Shown here: positions 34,697 through 42,283 of the stretch, piece after piece
Layout: every line of letters begins with the position of its first letter
How positions within the stretch are numbered: position 1 is the stretch's first letter
From: Rhodoferax sp.
GTDB taxonomy: Bacteria > Pseudomonadota > Gammaproteobacteria > Burkholderiales > Burkholderiaceae_C
Assembly (NCBI RefSeq): GCF_028688795.1
Contig: NZ_JAQTXM010000017.1
Location: 1-64,000 of the forward strand
DNA: 64,000 nucleotides
Reading direction: 5' to 3'
Translations under genes and position numbers: made by a program
The notes under the pieces: generated by a model
Databases searched by the model: none
What the model saw: only the letters and a program-made list of their open reading frames with translations
What the model was told of the DNA's origin: nothing

Positions 34697-34720
34697 ATTA
34701 ATGACCAATGGGTTATTAAT
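34697..34720. promoter_or_regulatory. 24-bp palindrome in the pump promoter, likely TetR-type operator
   Basis: attaatgacc-aatg-ggttattaat has 10-bp arms with one mismatch. It lies in the 63-bp gap between the divergent adaptor and squalene-synthase genes. The length and form fit operators of TetR-family efflux repressors. No regulator gene is adjacent. Confidence 0.6.
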
Positions 34721-34734
34721 TCTAATTATTTTTT

Positions 34735-35595
34735 ATGACCCTGAGCACCCCACCGATTGCCCATTACGAAAATTTCCCGGTCGCTTCCTTTTTGTGCCCG
34801 CCACACCTGCGCCCAGCCATTGTGGCCATTTACCACTTTGCCCGCACCGCCGATGACTTGGCCGACGAAGGCGAGGCAGCCCCGGCCGAACGACTGGCCG
34901 ACTTGGAACGCTACCGCGCCGGTCTGTGTGCAGCAGCTGCTGGCCAGACCGACAGCGGTGCCTGGCCGCAGGTGTTTGTCCCGCTGGCGGCGGTAATTCA
35001 TGCCTTTGCGCTGCCCCTGCCGCTGCTGACGGACCTGCTGGACGCTTTTGAGCAGGACATTCGCTTCACCGCAGCGGGGCGCCGTTATGCCAATGACGCA
35101 GAGCTGCTGGACTATTGCAGTCGCTCTGCCAACCCGGTCGGGCGTTTGTTGTTGCACCTGTATGGCATCACCGACGAGCTGTCTCTGCACCAAAGCGATC
35201 AGGTGTGCAGCGCCTTGCAACTCATCAACTTCTGGCAAGACGTGAGTGTGGACGTGGCCCGAGGCCGCTGGTACCCCAGCCTGCAGGCCATGGCCCAATT
35301 GGGTGTCACCGATGCCGATTTGCAGCCCGCCAGCCAATCAAAAAATGCTTCAGATTTAATAGCTTTTTACGCAAGAAAGTCAAGGGCTACGATGCTAAAA
35401 GGCTCGCAACTTGTGCACAGCATGCCAGGACGAGCCGGGTGGGAGCTTCGGCTGGTGGTGCAAGGTGGTTTAAGGATTCTCGACAAAATCGAGGCGCTGG
35501 ACTTTGCCACCTGGCGCACCCGCCCCAAGCTGAACACCTGGGACGTGGCAGTGATGCTTTGGCGGGCGCTGTGGATGAGAAAAAGTCCACCATGA
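34735..35595 (+). CDS. hpnC: Squalene/phytoene synthase family protein, HpnC type
   Basis: 286 residues. The two Asp-rich motifs of trans-prenyltransferases are present: ADDLADE (about 38-44) and NFWQDVSVD (about 164-172). Family members of the HpnC branch convert presqualene diphosphate to hydroxysqualene on the way to hopanoids. No hpnD or hpnE is in the window. A stretch of about 16 residues after position 203 (QSKNASDLIAFYARKS) is encoded by a copy of the short interspersed repeat (35341-35390), which is unusual for a structured enzyme. Confidence 0.82.
   Translation: MTLSTPPIAHYENFPVASFLCPPHLRPAIVAIYHFARTADDLADEGEAAPAERLADLERYRAGLCAAAAGQTDSGAWPQVFVPLAAVIHAFALPLPLLTDLLDAFEQDIRFTAAGRRYANDAELLDYCSRSANPVGRLLLHLYGITDELSLHQSDQVCSALQLINFWQDVSVDVARGRWYPSLQAMAQLGVTDADLQPASQSKNASDLIAFYARKSRATMLKGSQLVHSMPGRAGWELRLVVQGGLRILDKIEALDFATWRTRPKLNTWDVAVMLWRALWMRKSPP
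35359..35390 (+). repeat. Interspersed short repeat, copy in hpnC
   Basis: atagct (35359-35364), 19 nt, then gggctac (35384-35390). The same two boxes with the same 19-nt spacing occur in three other genes here. Confidence 0.6.
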
Positions 35596-35639
35596 CGTCC
35601 ATGTCTTGTTTTCCGACATGGACTGCGCTGCTCTGAACG

Positions 35640-36635
35640 TTAGAGCGTCAGCACCGTGCAACCGGTGGTCTTGCGCGCTTCCAGGTCGCGGTGTGCCTGC
35701 TGCACGTCTTCAAGCCTGTAGCGCTGGTCAATGTGAATCTTGACCTTGCCACTGGTCACTGCCTCAAACAAATCGTCCGCCATGACCTGGGTGCTTTCGC
35801 GCGTGGCAATGTGCGTGAACAGGGTTTGCCGGGTCACATAGAGTGAGCCTTTGGGGCCGAGGATGCCGGGGGCAAATGGCGCCACCGGGCCTGAGGCATT
35901 GCCAAAGCTGGCCATCAGGCCAAAGGGCGCCAGACAGTCCAGCGACTTGTCCCAGGTGTCCTTACCCACGGAGTCATAGACAGCCTTGACGCCTCGGCCA
36001 CCGGTGATTTCCTTCACGCGAAGCAAAAAGTCTTCAGTAGCGTAATTAATAGCAAACTCTGCACCGTTATCAATGGCTAGTGCACATTTTTTATCCGAGC
36101 CCGCAGTACCAATCAGGCGCAAACCCAGCGCGCGTGCCCACTGGCAGGCGATCAGGCCCACACCCCCGGCAGCGGCATGAAACAACACAAAGTCGCCTGG
36201 ATTCAGGCCGCCTTGTGGCAGCGTGCGTTTGAGCAAATACTGCGCCGTCAGACCCTTGAGCATCATCGCCGCGCCAGTCTCGAAACTGATAGCGTCGGGT
36301 AGTTGACACACGCATTTGGCGGGCATCACCCGCAGTTCACAGTAGCTTCCCGGCGGCTGACTGGCGTAGGCCGCACGGTCGCCCACACGCAAGTGCATCA
36401 CGCCCGCACCCACGGCTTCGACCACACCTGCAGCCTCCATGCCCAGTTGCTGCGGCAAGCTCATGGGGTACAAGCCACTGCGCTGGTACACGTCTATGAA
36501 GTTCAGGCCGACGGCATGGTGACGGATGCGAATCTCGCCCGGGCCAGGTTCACCCACGGTCACATTCACCAATTTGAGTTGCTCTGGACCGCCGTGCTGG
36601 TCAATGCGAATGGCGCGCGAGGTGGGTTCAGTCAT
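35640..36635 (-). CDS. qor: Quinone oxidoreductase (zeta-crystallin type, MDR superfamily)
   Basis: About 331 residues from the ATG at 36635, which has AAGGATA 5 nt upstream; the frame opens at 36671. Domains: an N-terminal GroES-like catalytic fold (VGLNFIDVYQRSGLYP) and a Rossmann fold with the dinucleotide motif AAAGGVGLIACQWARALG. It lacks zinc ligands, as expected for quinone reductases. It reduces quinones with NADPH. It is convergent with hpnC, and the 3' ends are 44 bp apart. A repeat copy occupies 36049-36080 in antisense. Confidence 0.9.
   Translation of the reverse strand: MTEPTSRAIRIDQHGGPEQLKLVNVTVGEPGPGEIRIRHHAVGLNFIDVYQRSGLYPMSLPQQLGMEAAGVVEAVGAGVMHLRVGDRAAYASQPPGSYCELRVMPAKCVCQLPDAISFETGAAMMLKGLTAQYLLKRTLPQGGLNPGDFVLFHAAAGGVGLIACQWARALGLRLIGTAGSDKKCALAIDNGAEFAINYATEDFLLRVKEITGGRGVKAVYDSVGKDTWDKSLDCLAPFGLMASFGNASGPVAPFAPGILGPKGSLYVTRQTLFTHIATRESTQVMADDLFEAVTSGKVKIHIDQRYRLEDVQQAHRDLEARKTTGCTVLTL
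36049..36080 (+). repeat. Interspersed short repeat, copy in qor (antisense to the gene)
   Basis: atagca (36049-36054), 19 nt, then tggctag (36074-36080). It has more mismatches than the copies in hpnC and the ligase, but the spacing and the upstream cttcag and taat are shared. Confidence 0.45.
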
Positions 36636-36736
36636 GGGTTTATCCTTATCAAGAAAATGGAATGTTGCCATGAAAATCAGACCTGCGCAGTTCGCCTAGA
36701 TCACTCTGAAAGAAATCACAAGGTCCTTTTTAACGC

Positions 36737-37891
36737 TTGTCTGGCGATCCTTGCGTATGCTGCCAAAATGTCGATTGCACTTTTGTACCGTTGCCAACCT
36801 TGTTTTCATCCCTCTTCACATCCCCGCAGACTCATTGTTGTCGACTGGCTTGGCTACTCGGCCTGCTGCTGGCCGCTGCAGGCGTCCACGCCCAAATCCC
36901 CAACACCCCCGCCGCATTGCACTTGCGCATTGTGGGTGGCCTGGCCGGGCTTAACCAGTACACCCGCAACGAAGAACCGTTCTGGAGCCGTGAACTGGTG
37001 CGCCTGAGCGGCGGCAAATACAGCGCTGAGATCGTGCCATTTGACCGTGCCGGCGTGCCAGGCGGCGACATGCTGCGCTTGTTGCAACTCGGGGTGATGC
37101 CATTCGGCACCACACTCATCAGCGCCCTGGCGCAGCAATCTCCGCAATACGCGGGCATCGATTTGGCCGGACTCAACCCCAACATGACCGCGCTGAAGAA
37201 AAACGTGGCGGCGTTTCGCCCTTTTCTGGAAAAAGAGCTGCGCCAGCGCCACAACGTTGAAATGCTGGCGCTCTACGTGTACCCGGCCCAGGTGATTTTT
37301 TGCAATCGGCCGTTCAGCGGACTGGCAGACCTGGCTGGACGGCACGTGCGGGTGTCATCCAGCACCCAAGCTGACTTCATTGCCGCGCTCGGCGCCATTC
37401 CCGTGGCCACCGGCTTTGCCCAGATCATTGCCAACATGCGCTCAGGCAACACCGACTGCGCGATCACCGGCACCATGTCAGGCCACACGCTGGGGCTGCA
37501 CCAAGTCACCAGCCATGTTCACAGCATGCCCATCACCTGGGGACTGGCGGTTTTTGGGGCCAACAAAACCGCCTGGGACGCCTTGCCTCCTGACCTGAAA
37601 GCCCTGCTCCGCCGCGAATTACCCAAATTAGAAACTGCGATATGGGTTGAAAGTGAGCGCGAATCTTCCGAAGGTCTAGCGTGCAACACCGGCAGTTCAC
37701 CGTGCAAAGATGCCGTCCGGGGCGAGCTGCTTCAAGTGCCCGCTACGGCCAAGGACGAGCGCCTGCGCCAGCAGGTCTTTGACGCCGTGGTGTTGCCGCG
37801 CTGGCTGGCACGCTGCGGCACCGCGTGTACTGATATCTGGCGCCAAACCATCGGCGCCCACCTGACTACCGCCGTGCCACAAAAGCCATGA
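36737..37891 (+). CDS. TRAP-type periplasmic solute-binding protein (DctP-like)
   Basis: Up to 384 residues from a TTG; the exact start is uncertain. A signal-peptide-like segment, LAWLLGLLLAAAGVHA, lies about 38-53 and would be cleaved before QIPN. The mature protein shows the TRAP SBP fold: DRAGVPGGDMLRLLQLG, FSGLADLAGRHVRVSS and the conserved Arg region. No DctQ/DctM permease genes follow. Instead the stop overlaps the next gene by 4 bp, so the binding protein is coupled to a GGDEF/EAL sensor. It probably presents a ligand to that sensor rather than feeding a transporter (inference). Confidence 0.75.
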   Translation: MSGDPCVCCQNVDCTFVPLPTLFSSLFTSPQTHCCRLAWLLGLLLAAAGVHAQIPNTPAALHLRIVGGLAGLNQYTRNEEPFWSRELVRLSGGKYSAEIVPFDRAGVPGGDMLRLLQLGVMPFGTTLISALAQQSPQYAGIDLAGLNPNMTALKKNVAAFRPFLEKELRQRHNVEMLALYVYPAQVIFCNRPFSGLADLAGRHVRVSSSTQADFIAALGAIPVATGFAQIIANMRSGNTDCAITGTMSGHTLGLHQVTSHVHSMPITWGLAVFGANKTAWDALPPDLKALLRRELPKLETAIWVESERESSEGLACNTGSSPCKDAVRGELLQVPATAKDERLRQQVFDAVVLPRWLARCGTACTDIWRQTIGAHLTTAVPQKP

Positions 37892-40173
37892 GCTATACCG
37901 GCATCAAGCGCATTCACCTGACCGTGTGGGGCGTGGCAGTGGCATTTTTGCTGGCCATTGCGACAGCCGCTGGCAGCTTGATCTGGAAGCAGCAGCAGGA
38001 TGCGCTGAGCAACAGCACCTTGCAGGCTGAGCGCTTTGTCAACGGTGCCGTGGCCGCTTTGAACCGCACGCTGCTGGGCATGGACGTGTTGCTGGCCAGC
38101 CTGGAAGAATCCCTTGCGCTGAACGAGCAACACCTCGACACGCTGGACGCGCCAGCCGCCAGCCGGGTGCTGCGCACCATCGTTGGGCGAAACCTGGCGC
38201 TGCGCCGCCTGATGTTGCTTGATGAGCGATCACATGTACTGGCCTCGTCTGATCTGATTGAAATCACCGCGCTGGAAATCCCCCCTGACTTCATCGCCAG
38301 GGTGTTGGCGCCACAAGTGTCCAACCTCATCATCAGCCAACCGGTTCGCCAAAACAGCAGCGCCGAACAGGTGTTGTTTTTGGCGCGACATTTGAAACTG
38401 GCTGATGGCTCAAAGGTGGTGGCACTGGCCGAGGTGCTGGTGATGCAATTCAACACCATCATGGTTCAAGGTGCAGACATCAGCGGCCTGGAGGTCACGC
38501 TGGAGCGCAGCGACGGGCACCTGCTGGCGGGGCTTCCGGTACAGGACCAACTGCTGGGCACCCGTCTACCCGCCCCGATGCCAAAAGGTTACGTGAATGC
38601 ACAGCAGCGCCCGGCGCGGCTCACGGCGCAGCCTGCCATCGTCAGCGCCCAATCCATTCTGTATGACAGCGTGCTGATTGCCGCCAGCATTCCCCTTGAC
38701 GCCGCACTGACCCAGTGGCGTGCCGAACGCAACTTCATCCTGGTGGTGGCTGCCACTTTTGCTGCCATGGTGCTGGCCGCAGGGGGCCTGTCAAGCTGGT
38801 ACCTGGCGCGCATGGCACAAGCGCGCAAAACCATCAAACAATCTAAAGCCGAAATTGAACAACTGGCTTTTTATGACCATTTGACCAACCTGCCCAATCG
38901 GCTGCTTTTGATGGAGCGCATCAACCATGCGCTGAGCAACAACCAGCGCAACAAAAGTTACGGCGTGCTGCTGTTTCTTGACCTGGACAACTTCAAAAGC
39001 CTCAACGACACCCGGGGCCACGATGTGGGCGACCTGCTGCTCAAGCAAGTTGCCAGGCGGCTCAAATCCAGCGTACGTGCCCACGACACGGTGGCCCGTT
39101 TGGGGGGCGACGAATTTGTCATCCTGCTTGAAGACCTGTCCACCCAGCCGCTGGAGGCCGCTGAACTGGCCAGACGCATCGTCAACAATCTACTGGCTGC
39201 GCTCGGTCAGCCCTATGTGTTTGCCGGACAAACTCACAAAAGCAGCGCCAGTGTGGGCGCCACGTTGTTTGGCGCCGATACCGGCAGCGCCTCCGACCTG
39301 CTCAAGCAGGCAGACATTGCCATGTACAAAGTCAAGGACCGTGGCCGCAACGACTTGTGCTTTTTTGACCCCAAGATGCAAGCCGACATCTCAGCCCACG
39401 CGGCGCTTGAGGCTGACTTGCAAACTGCCGTATTGAAACGCCAGTTTGTGCTGTACTACCAGCCCCAGGTGGCGCTGGCAACTGGGGTGATCGGCGCTGA
39501 GGTGCTGATCCGTTGGCAGCACCCCACGCGTGGCATGGTGCCGCCGTTTGAGTTCATTCCGGTGGCCGAAGAAAGCGACCTCATCAACCAGATTGGCCTG
39601 TGGGTCTTGCAGACTGCTTGCCAGCAACTCAAGGTCTGGCAACAGTACAAGGCCACGGCAGGCTTGCAACTGGCGGTGAACGTGAGTGCACGGCAGTTCA
39701 GGCAACACGACTTTGTCGCCCTGGTGCAACGCGTCATTGCAACTACCGGTGTGGCGCCGCAAGGCCTAAAGCTTGAGTTAACCGAGTCCCTGGTGCTCGA
39801 CAACGTGGATGACACCATTGCCAAAATGACGGCGCTCAAAGCCCTGGGCGTGCGTTTCTCCATGGATGACTTCGGTACCGGACAGTCCTCGCTGAGTTAC
39901 CTGACGCGCCTGCCATTGGATCAGCTCAAGATTGACCAGTCGTTTGTGCGCAACATCGGCATCAAGACCAGCGATGGCGTGATCGTCCAAACCATCATTG
40001 GCATGGCGGGCAATCTCGGGCTGGAGGTGATTGCTGAAGGCGTTGAAACCACCGAGCAACAGGCTTTTCTCGCCGAACATGGCTGCACGCTCTACCAGGG
40101 CTACCTGTTTGGCAAACCTGGCCCATTAGCCAACTTCGAGGTGCTGCTCAACAGCCCATGGCCCCCTGCGTGA
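37888..40173 (+). CDS. Membrane-anchored GGDEF-EAL protein with periplasmic sensor domain
   Basis: 761 residues. TM1 about 14-33 (VWGVAVAFLLAIATAAGSL), a periplasmic dCache-like region about 40-280, and TM2 about 285-308. Then a GGDEF domain (LARLGGDEFVIL, about 406) and an EAL domain (AEVLIRW, about 538, with Val in place of Ala; NVSARQF, DDFGTGQSSL, KIDQSFV and AEGVET present). The catalytic residues of both are kept, so it is probably bifunctional. It starts inside the TRAP binding-protein gene (ATGA overlap) and ends overlapping the EamA gene by 16 bp, so three genes are coupled. Confidence 0.9.
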   Translation: MSYTGIKRIHLTVWGVAVAFLLAIATAAGSLIWKQQQDALSNSTLQAERFVNGAVAALNRTLLGMDVLLASLEESLALNEQHLDTLDAPAASRVLRTIVGRNLALRRLMLLDERSHVLASSDLIEITALEIPPDFIARVLAPQVSNLIISQPVRQNSSAEQVLFLARHLKLADGSKVVALAEVLVMQFNTIMVQGADISGLEVTLERSDGHLLAGLPVQDQLLGTRLPAPMPKGYVNAQQRPARLTAQPAIVSAQSILYDSVLIAASIPLDAALTQWRAERNFILVVAATFAAMVLAAGGLSSWYLARMAQARKTIKQSKAEIEQLAFYDHLTNLPNRLLLMERINHALSNNQRNKSYGVLLFLDLDNFKSLNDTRGHDVGDLLLKQVARRLKSSVRAHDTVARLGGDEFVILLEDLSTQPLEAAELARRIVNNLLAALGQPYVFAGQTHKSSASVGATLFGADTGSASDLLKQADIAMYKVKDRGRNDLCFFDPKMQADISAHAALEADLQTAVLKRQFVLYYQPQVALATGVIGAEVLIRWQHPTRGMVPPFEFIPVAEESDLINQIGLWVLQTACQQLKVWQQYKATAGLQLAVNVSARQFRQHDFVALVQRVIATTGVAPQGLKLELTESLVLDNVDDTIAKMTALKALGVRFSMDDFGTGQSSLSYLTRLPLDQLKIDQSFVRNIGIKTSDGVIVQTIIGMAGNLGLEVIAEGVETTEQQAFLAEHGCTLYQGYLFGKPGPLANFEVLLNSPWPPA

Positions 40174-41078
40174 CACATCCAAAAATTACCCCCAAGACCG
40201 CTTTTTTGCTGACGCTGCCGCCGCTGCTCTGGGCCGGCAACGCCGTGGTGGGCCGCATGATGGCCCCCCTGGTGTCCCCCATGACGCTCAACCTGCTGCG
40301 CTGGGCCATTGCCTTTGCCCTGCTGCTTCCCCTGGCCGCGCCAGTGTTGCGCCGCGGCAGTGCCTTGTGGCCCAGTTGGCAGCGCTTTGCCGGGCTGTCC
40401 TTGCTGGCCATTGGTGGCTACAACGCACTGCTGTACCTGTCGCTCAATACCTCAACCCCTATCAACGTGACCTTGGTCGGCTCGATTACCCCGGTCTGGA
40501 TGTTGCTGATTGGTCGGGTGTTTTTTGGCATGCGCGTCTCGGGCAAGCAATGGATTGGGGCGGTCATGTCGATCGCCGGGGTGATGGTGGTGCTGAGCCG
40601 AGGCGAGTTCGAACTGCTGATGCAGGTGCGTCTGGTGGCTGGCGACCTCTACATGCTGCTGGCCTCGGCCGCGTGGGCCTACTACAGTTGGATGCTGGTG
40701 CACCCGACCACCGAACCAACCGACATCCGGCGCGACTGGTCGGCATTTTTGCTGGCCCAAATCGCGTTTGGTCTGGTCTGGGCAAGCCTGTTCGCAGGCA
40801 CCGAGTGGGCGCTGGGGATGGGCCGACTGCATTTGAGTTGGCCTCTGGCTGCGGCCCTGCTGTTTGTGGCCCTTGGCCCAGCGGTGCTGGCCTATCGCTC
40901 CTGGGGCGCGGGTGTGTCGCGCGCCGGGCCACAAGTGGCAGGTTTTTTCATCAACCTGACCCCGCTATTTACCGCTGTGCTGTCCAGCGCATTTTTGGGC
41001 GAGGTGCCACACATCTACCACGCGTTGGCTTTCATTCTGATTGTGGGTGGCATTGCGGTGTCGTCGTCACGGCGCTGA
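40158..41078 (+). CDS. EamA/DMT-family transporter
   Basis: 306 residues with about ten hydrophobic segments in two repeated halves (first begins FLLTLPPLLWAGNAVVGRMM, second YMLLASAAWAYYSWML). It is an inner-membrane exporter or permease of small metabolites; the substrate is unknown. It overlaps the upstream GGDEF/EAL gene. Its last 47 bp overlap the 3' end of the convergent hydrolase gene. Confidence 0.85.
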   Translation: MAPCVTHPKITPKTAFLLTLPPLLWAGNAVVGRMMAPLVSPMTLNLLRWAIAFALLLPLAAPVLRRGSALWPSWQRFAGLSLLAIGGYNALLYLSLNTSTPINVTLVGSITPVWMLLIGRVFFGMRVSGKQWIGAVMSIAGVMVVLSRGEFELLMQVRLVAGDLYMLLASAAWAYYSWMLVHPTTEPTDIRRDWSAFLLAQIAFGLVWASLFAGTEWALGMGRLHLSWPLAAALLFVALGPAVLAYRSWGAGVSRAGPQVAGFFINLTPLFTAVLSSAFLGEVPHIYHALAFILIVGGIAVSSSRR

Positions 41079-41973
41079 GGGTGGCTTGGATCAAGGCCGG
41101 GGCGTCTTCGATTTCGGTTGTTTGCCAAAACGCTGGCCCCGGCACCAACTGGGTGGCCACCTGAAAGCCCGCCTGCTGCCACGGCGTCAGAATATGGGTG
41201 GCAACCGAGCTCAGATTGGCATCTTGCCGGGGGCTGAGTTCAAACCATGCCACCTGCGGCGCCGGAAAGGTGCCCACAGTGGCAGGTGGCACCAGCAGGG
41301 CCTGCTCCAAGCCATTGGCCAGACCGGGCGCCAGCATGTAGCCCGCAATTTCAACCGATTCGCCATTTGCCAATTGTTGACGCATGGTCTGCATCACACC
41401 CTTGGCCTGCCCGCCCATCAGGTCACCGGCCACCTTCAAACGCAAAAACTGCTGCACCAGCAGCTTGCCAGCCGCAGGTGGCTGCCAGAACAGAAAGTTG
41501 CAGAGCTCGCCCAGTTGCCTGGCCGCTTCGGCTGCCAGCAAACAACCCGCGCGCAGGCCCCACAGCCACAAGGGTGGCTGGGCCTGAATGTTATTCCCTG
41601 CTGTGACGAACTCGATCTGGCCTCTGGTGCGCTCACGCAACCATTGGCAACCCAGCAGCACATCGTCCACCCAGCTCTGCCAGGTGGCGTCACCAAAATC
41701 ACCCGAACTGTCGCCACAACCGTGCAGGTCGATTTGCAGCACCGCAAATCCAGCCTGCGCCAGCGCAACAGACTGCAGCGCCGCCATGCGGCGGGCTTTG
41801 TTCATTTCTTCGGCAAAAGGGTGGATATAGAGCACCAAACCACGTGGGCTGGCGTCTTGGGCAGTGTGGTAAATGCAAAACCGTTGCCCACCTGCGGCAG
41901 TTTTGGCAGGTAGAAAAAACACCTCGGGCGGAACCACCTTCACTGGGTCAGCTGGCAAGTTTGTTGCTGACAA
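41032..41973 (-). CDS. Exosortase-A-associated alpha/beta hydrolase (hydrolase 2)
   Basis: 313 residues. Alpha/beta-hydrolase features are GLVLYIHPFAEEMNKARR, with the oxyanion region, and a nucleophile-elbow-like region near residues 140-150; the Ser of the usual GxSxG is not evident there (WGLRAGCLL). The family is usually paired with acyl carrier protein and ligase genes in XrtA/PEP-CTERM loci. It lies 25 bp inside the end of the ACP gene, so the two are one operon on the minus strand. The substrate is unknown; a thioesterase or acyl-transfer role is plausible. Confidence 0.75.
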   Translation of the reverse strand: MSATNLPADPVKVVPPEVFFLPAKTAAGGQRFCIYHTAQDASPRGLVLYIHPFAEEMNKARRMAALQSVALAQAGFAVLQIDLHGCGDSSGDFGDATWQSWVDDVLLGCQWLRERTRGQIEFVTAGNNIQAQPPLWLWGLRAGCLLAAEAARQLGELCNFLFWQPPAAGKLLVQQFLRLKVAGDLMGGQAKGVMQTMRQQLANGESVEIAGYMLAPGLANGLEQALLVPPATVGTFPAPQVAWFELSPRQDANLSSVATHILTPWQQAGFQVATQLVPGPAFWQTTEIEDAPALIQATLSAVTTTPQCHPQSE

Positions 41974-42211
41974 AATCGGTCAGGGAGCCAAACGTGGCAA
42001 AGGTGGCGCCACCGATGTCATCGTCGTCCACCACCAGGCCCAGTTGATCTTCCAGCGTGGTGATCAAGGTGACCACCGCCATCGAATCCAGCTCAGGAAT
42101 CGCCCCAAGCAAGGGGGTGTCATGGGTAAACGCCGCACTGCGGCCGTTCAAACTTAACACGTCGTCAAGGATTCGACGCACTTCTTTGGTGATGTCCAAT
42201 GCAAACTCCAT
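41948..42211 (-). CDS. Acyl carrier protein, exosortase-A-associated
   Basis: About 87 residues from the ATG at 42211 (MEFALDITKEVRRILDDVL...). The phosphopantetheine site is the Ser in PELDSMAVV. The family length is normal; upstream codons of the same frame are non-coding. It is divergent from the acyl-CoA ligase gene across 72 bp and probably carries the acyl group that the ligase activates. Its stop overlaps the start of the hydrolase 2 gene. Confidence 0.82.
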   Translation of the reverse strand: MEFALDITKEVRRILDDVLSLNGRSAAFTHDTPLLGAIPELDSMAVVTLITTLEDQLGLVVDDDDIGGATFATFGSLTDFVSNKLAS

Positions 42212-42283
42212 TTGGGGCAGGTTGCCCGGGTCGAGCGATTTTAGGGGGTCAAAACCTGCACCCGCTGTAAGATACTTTTCACC

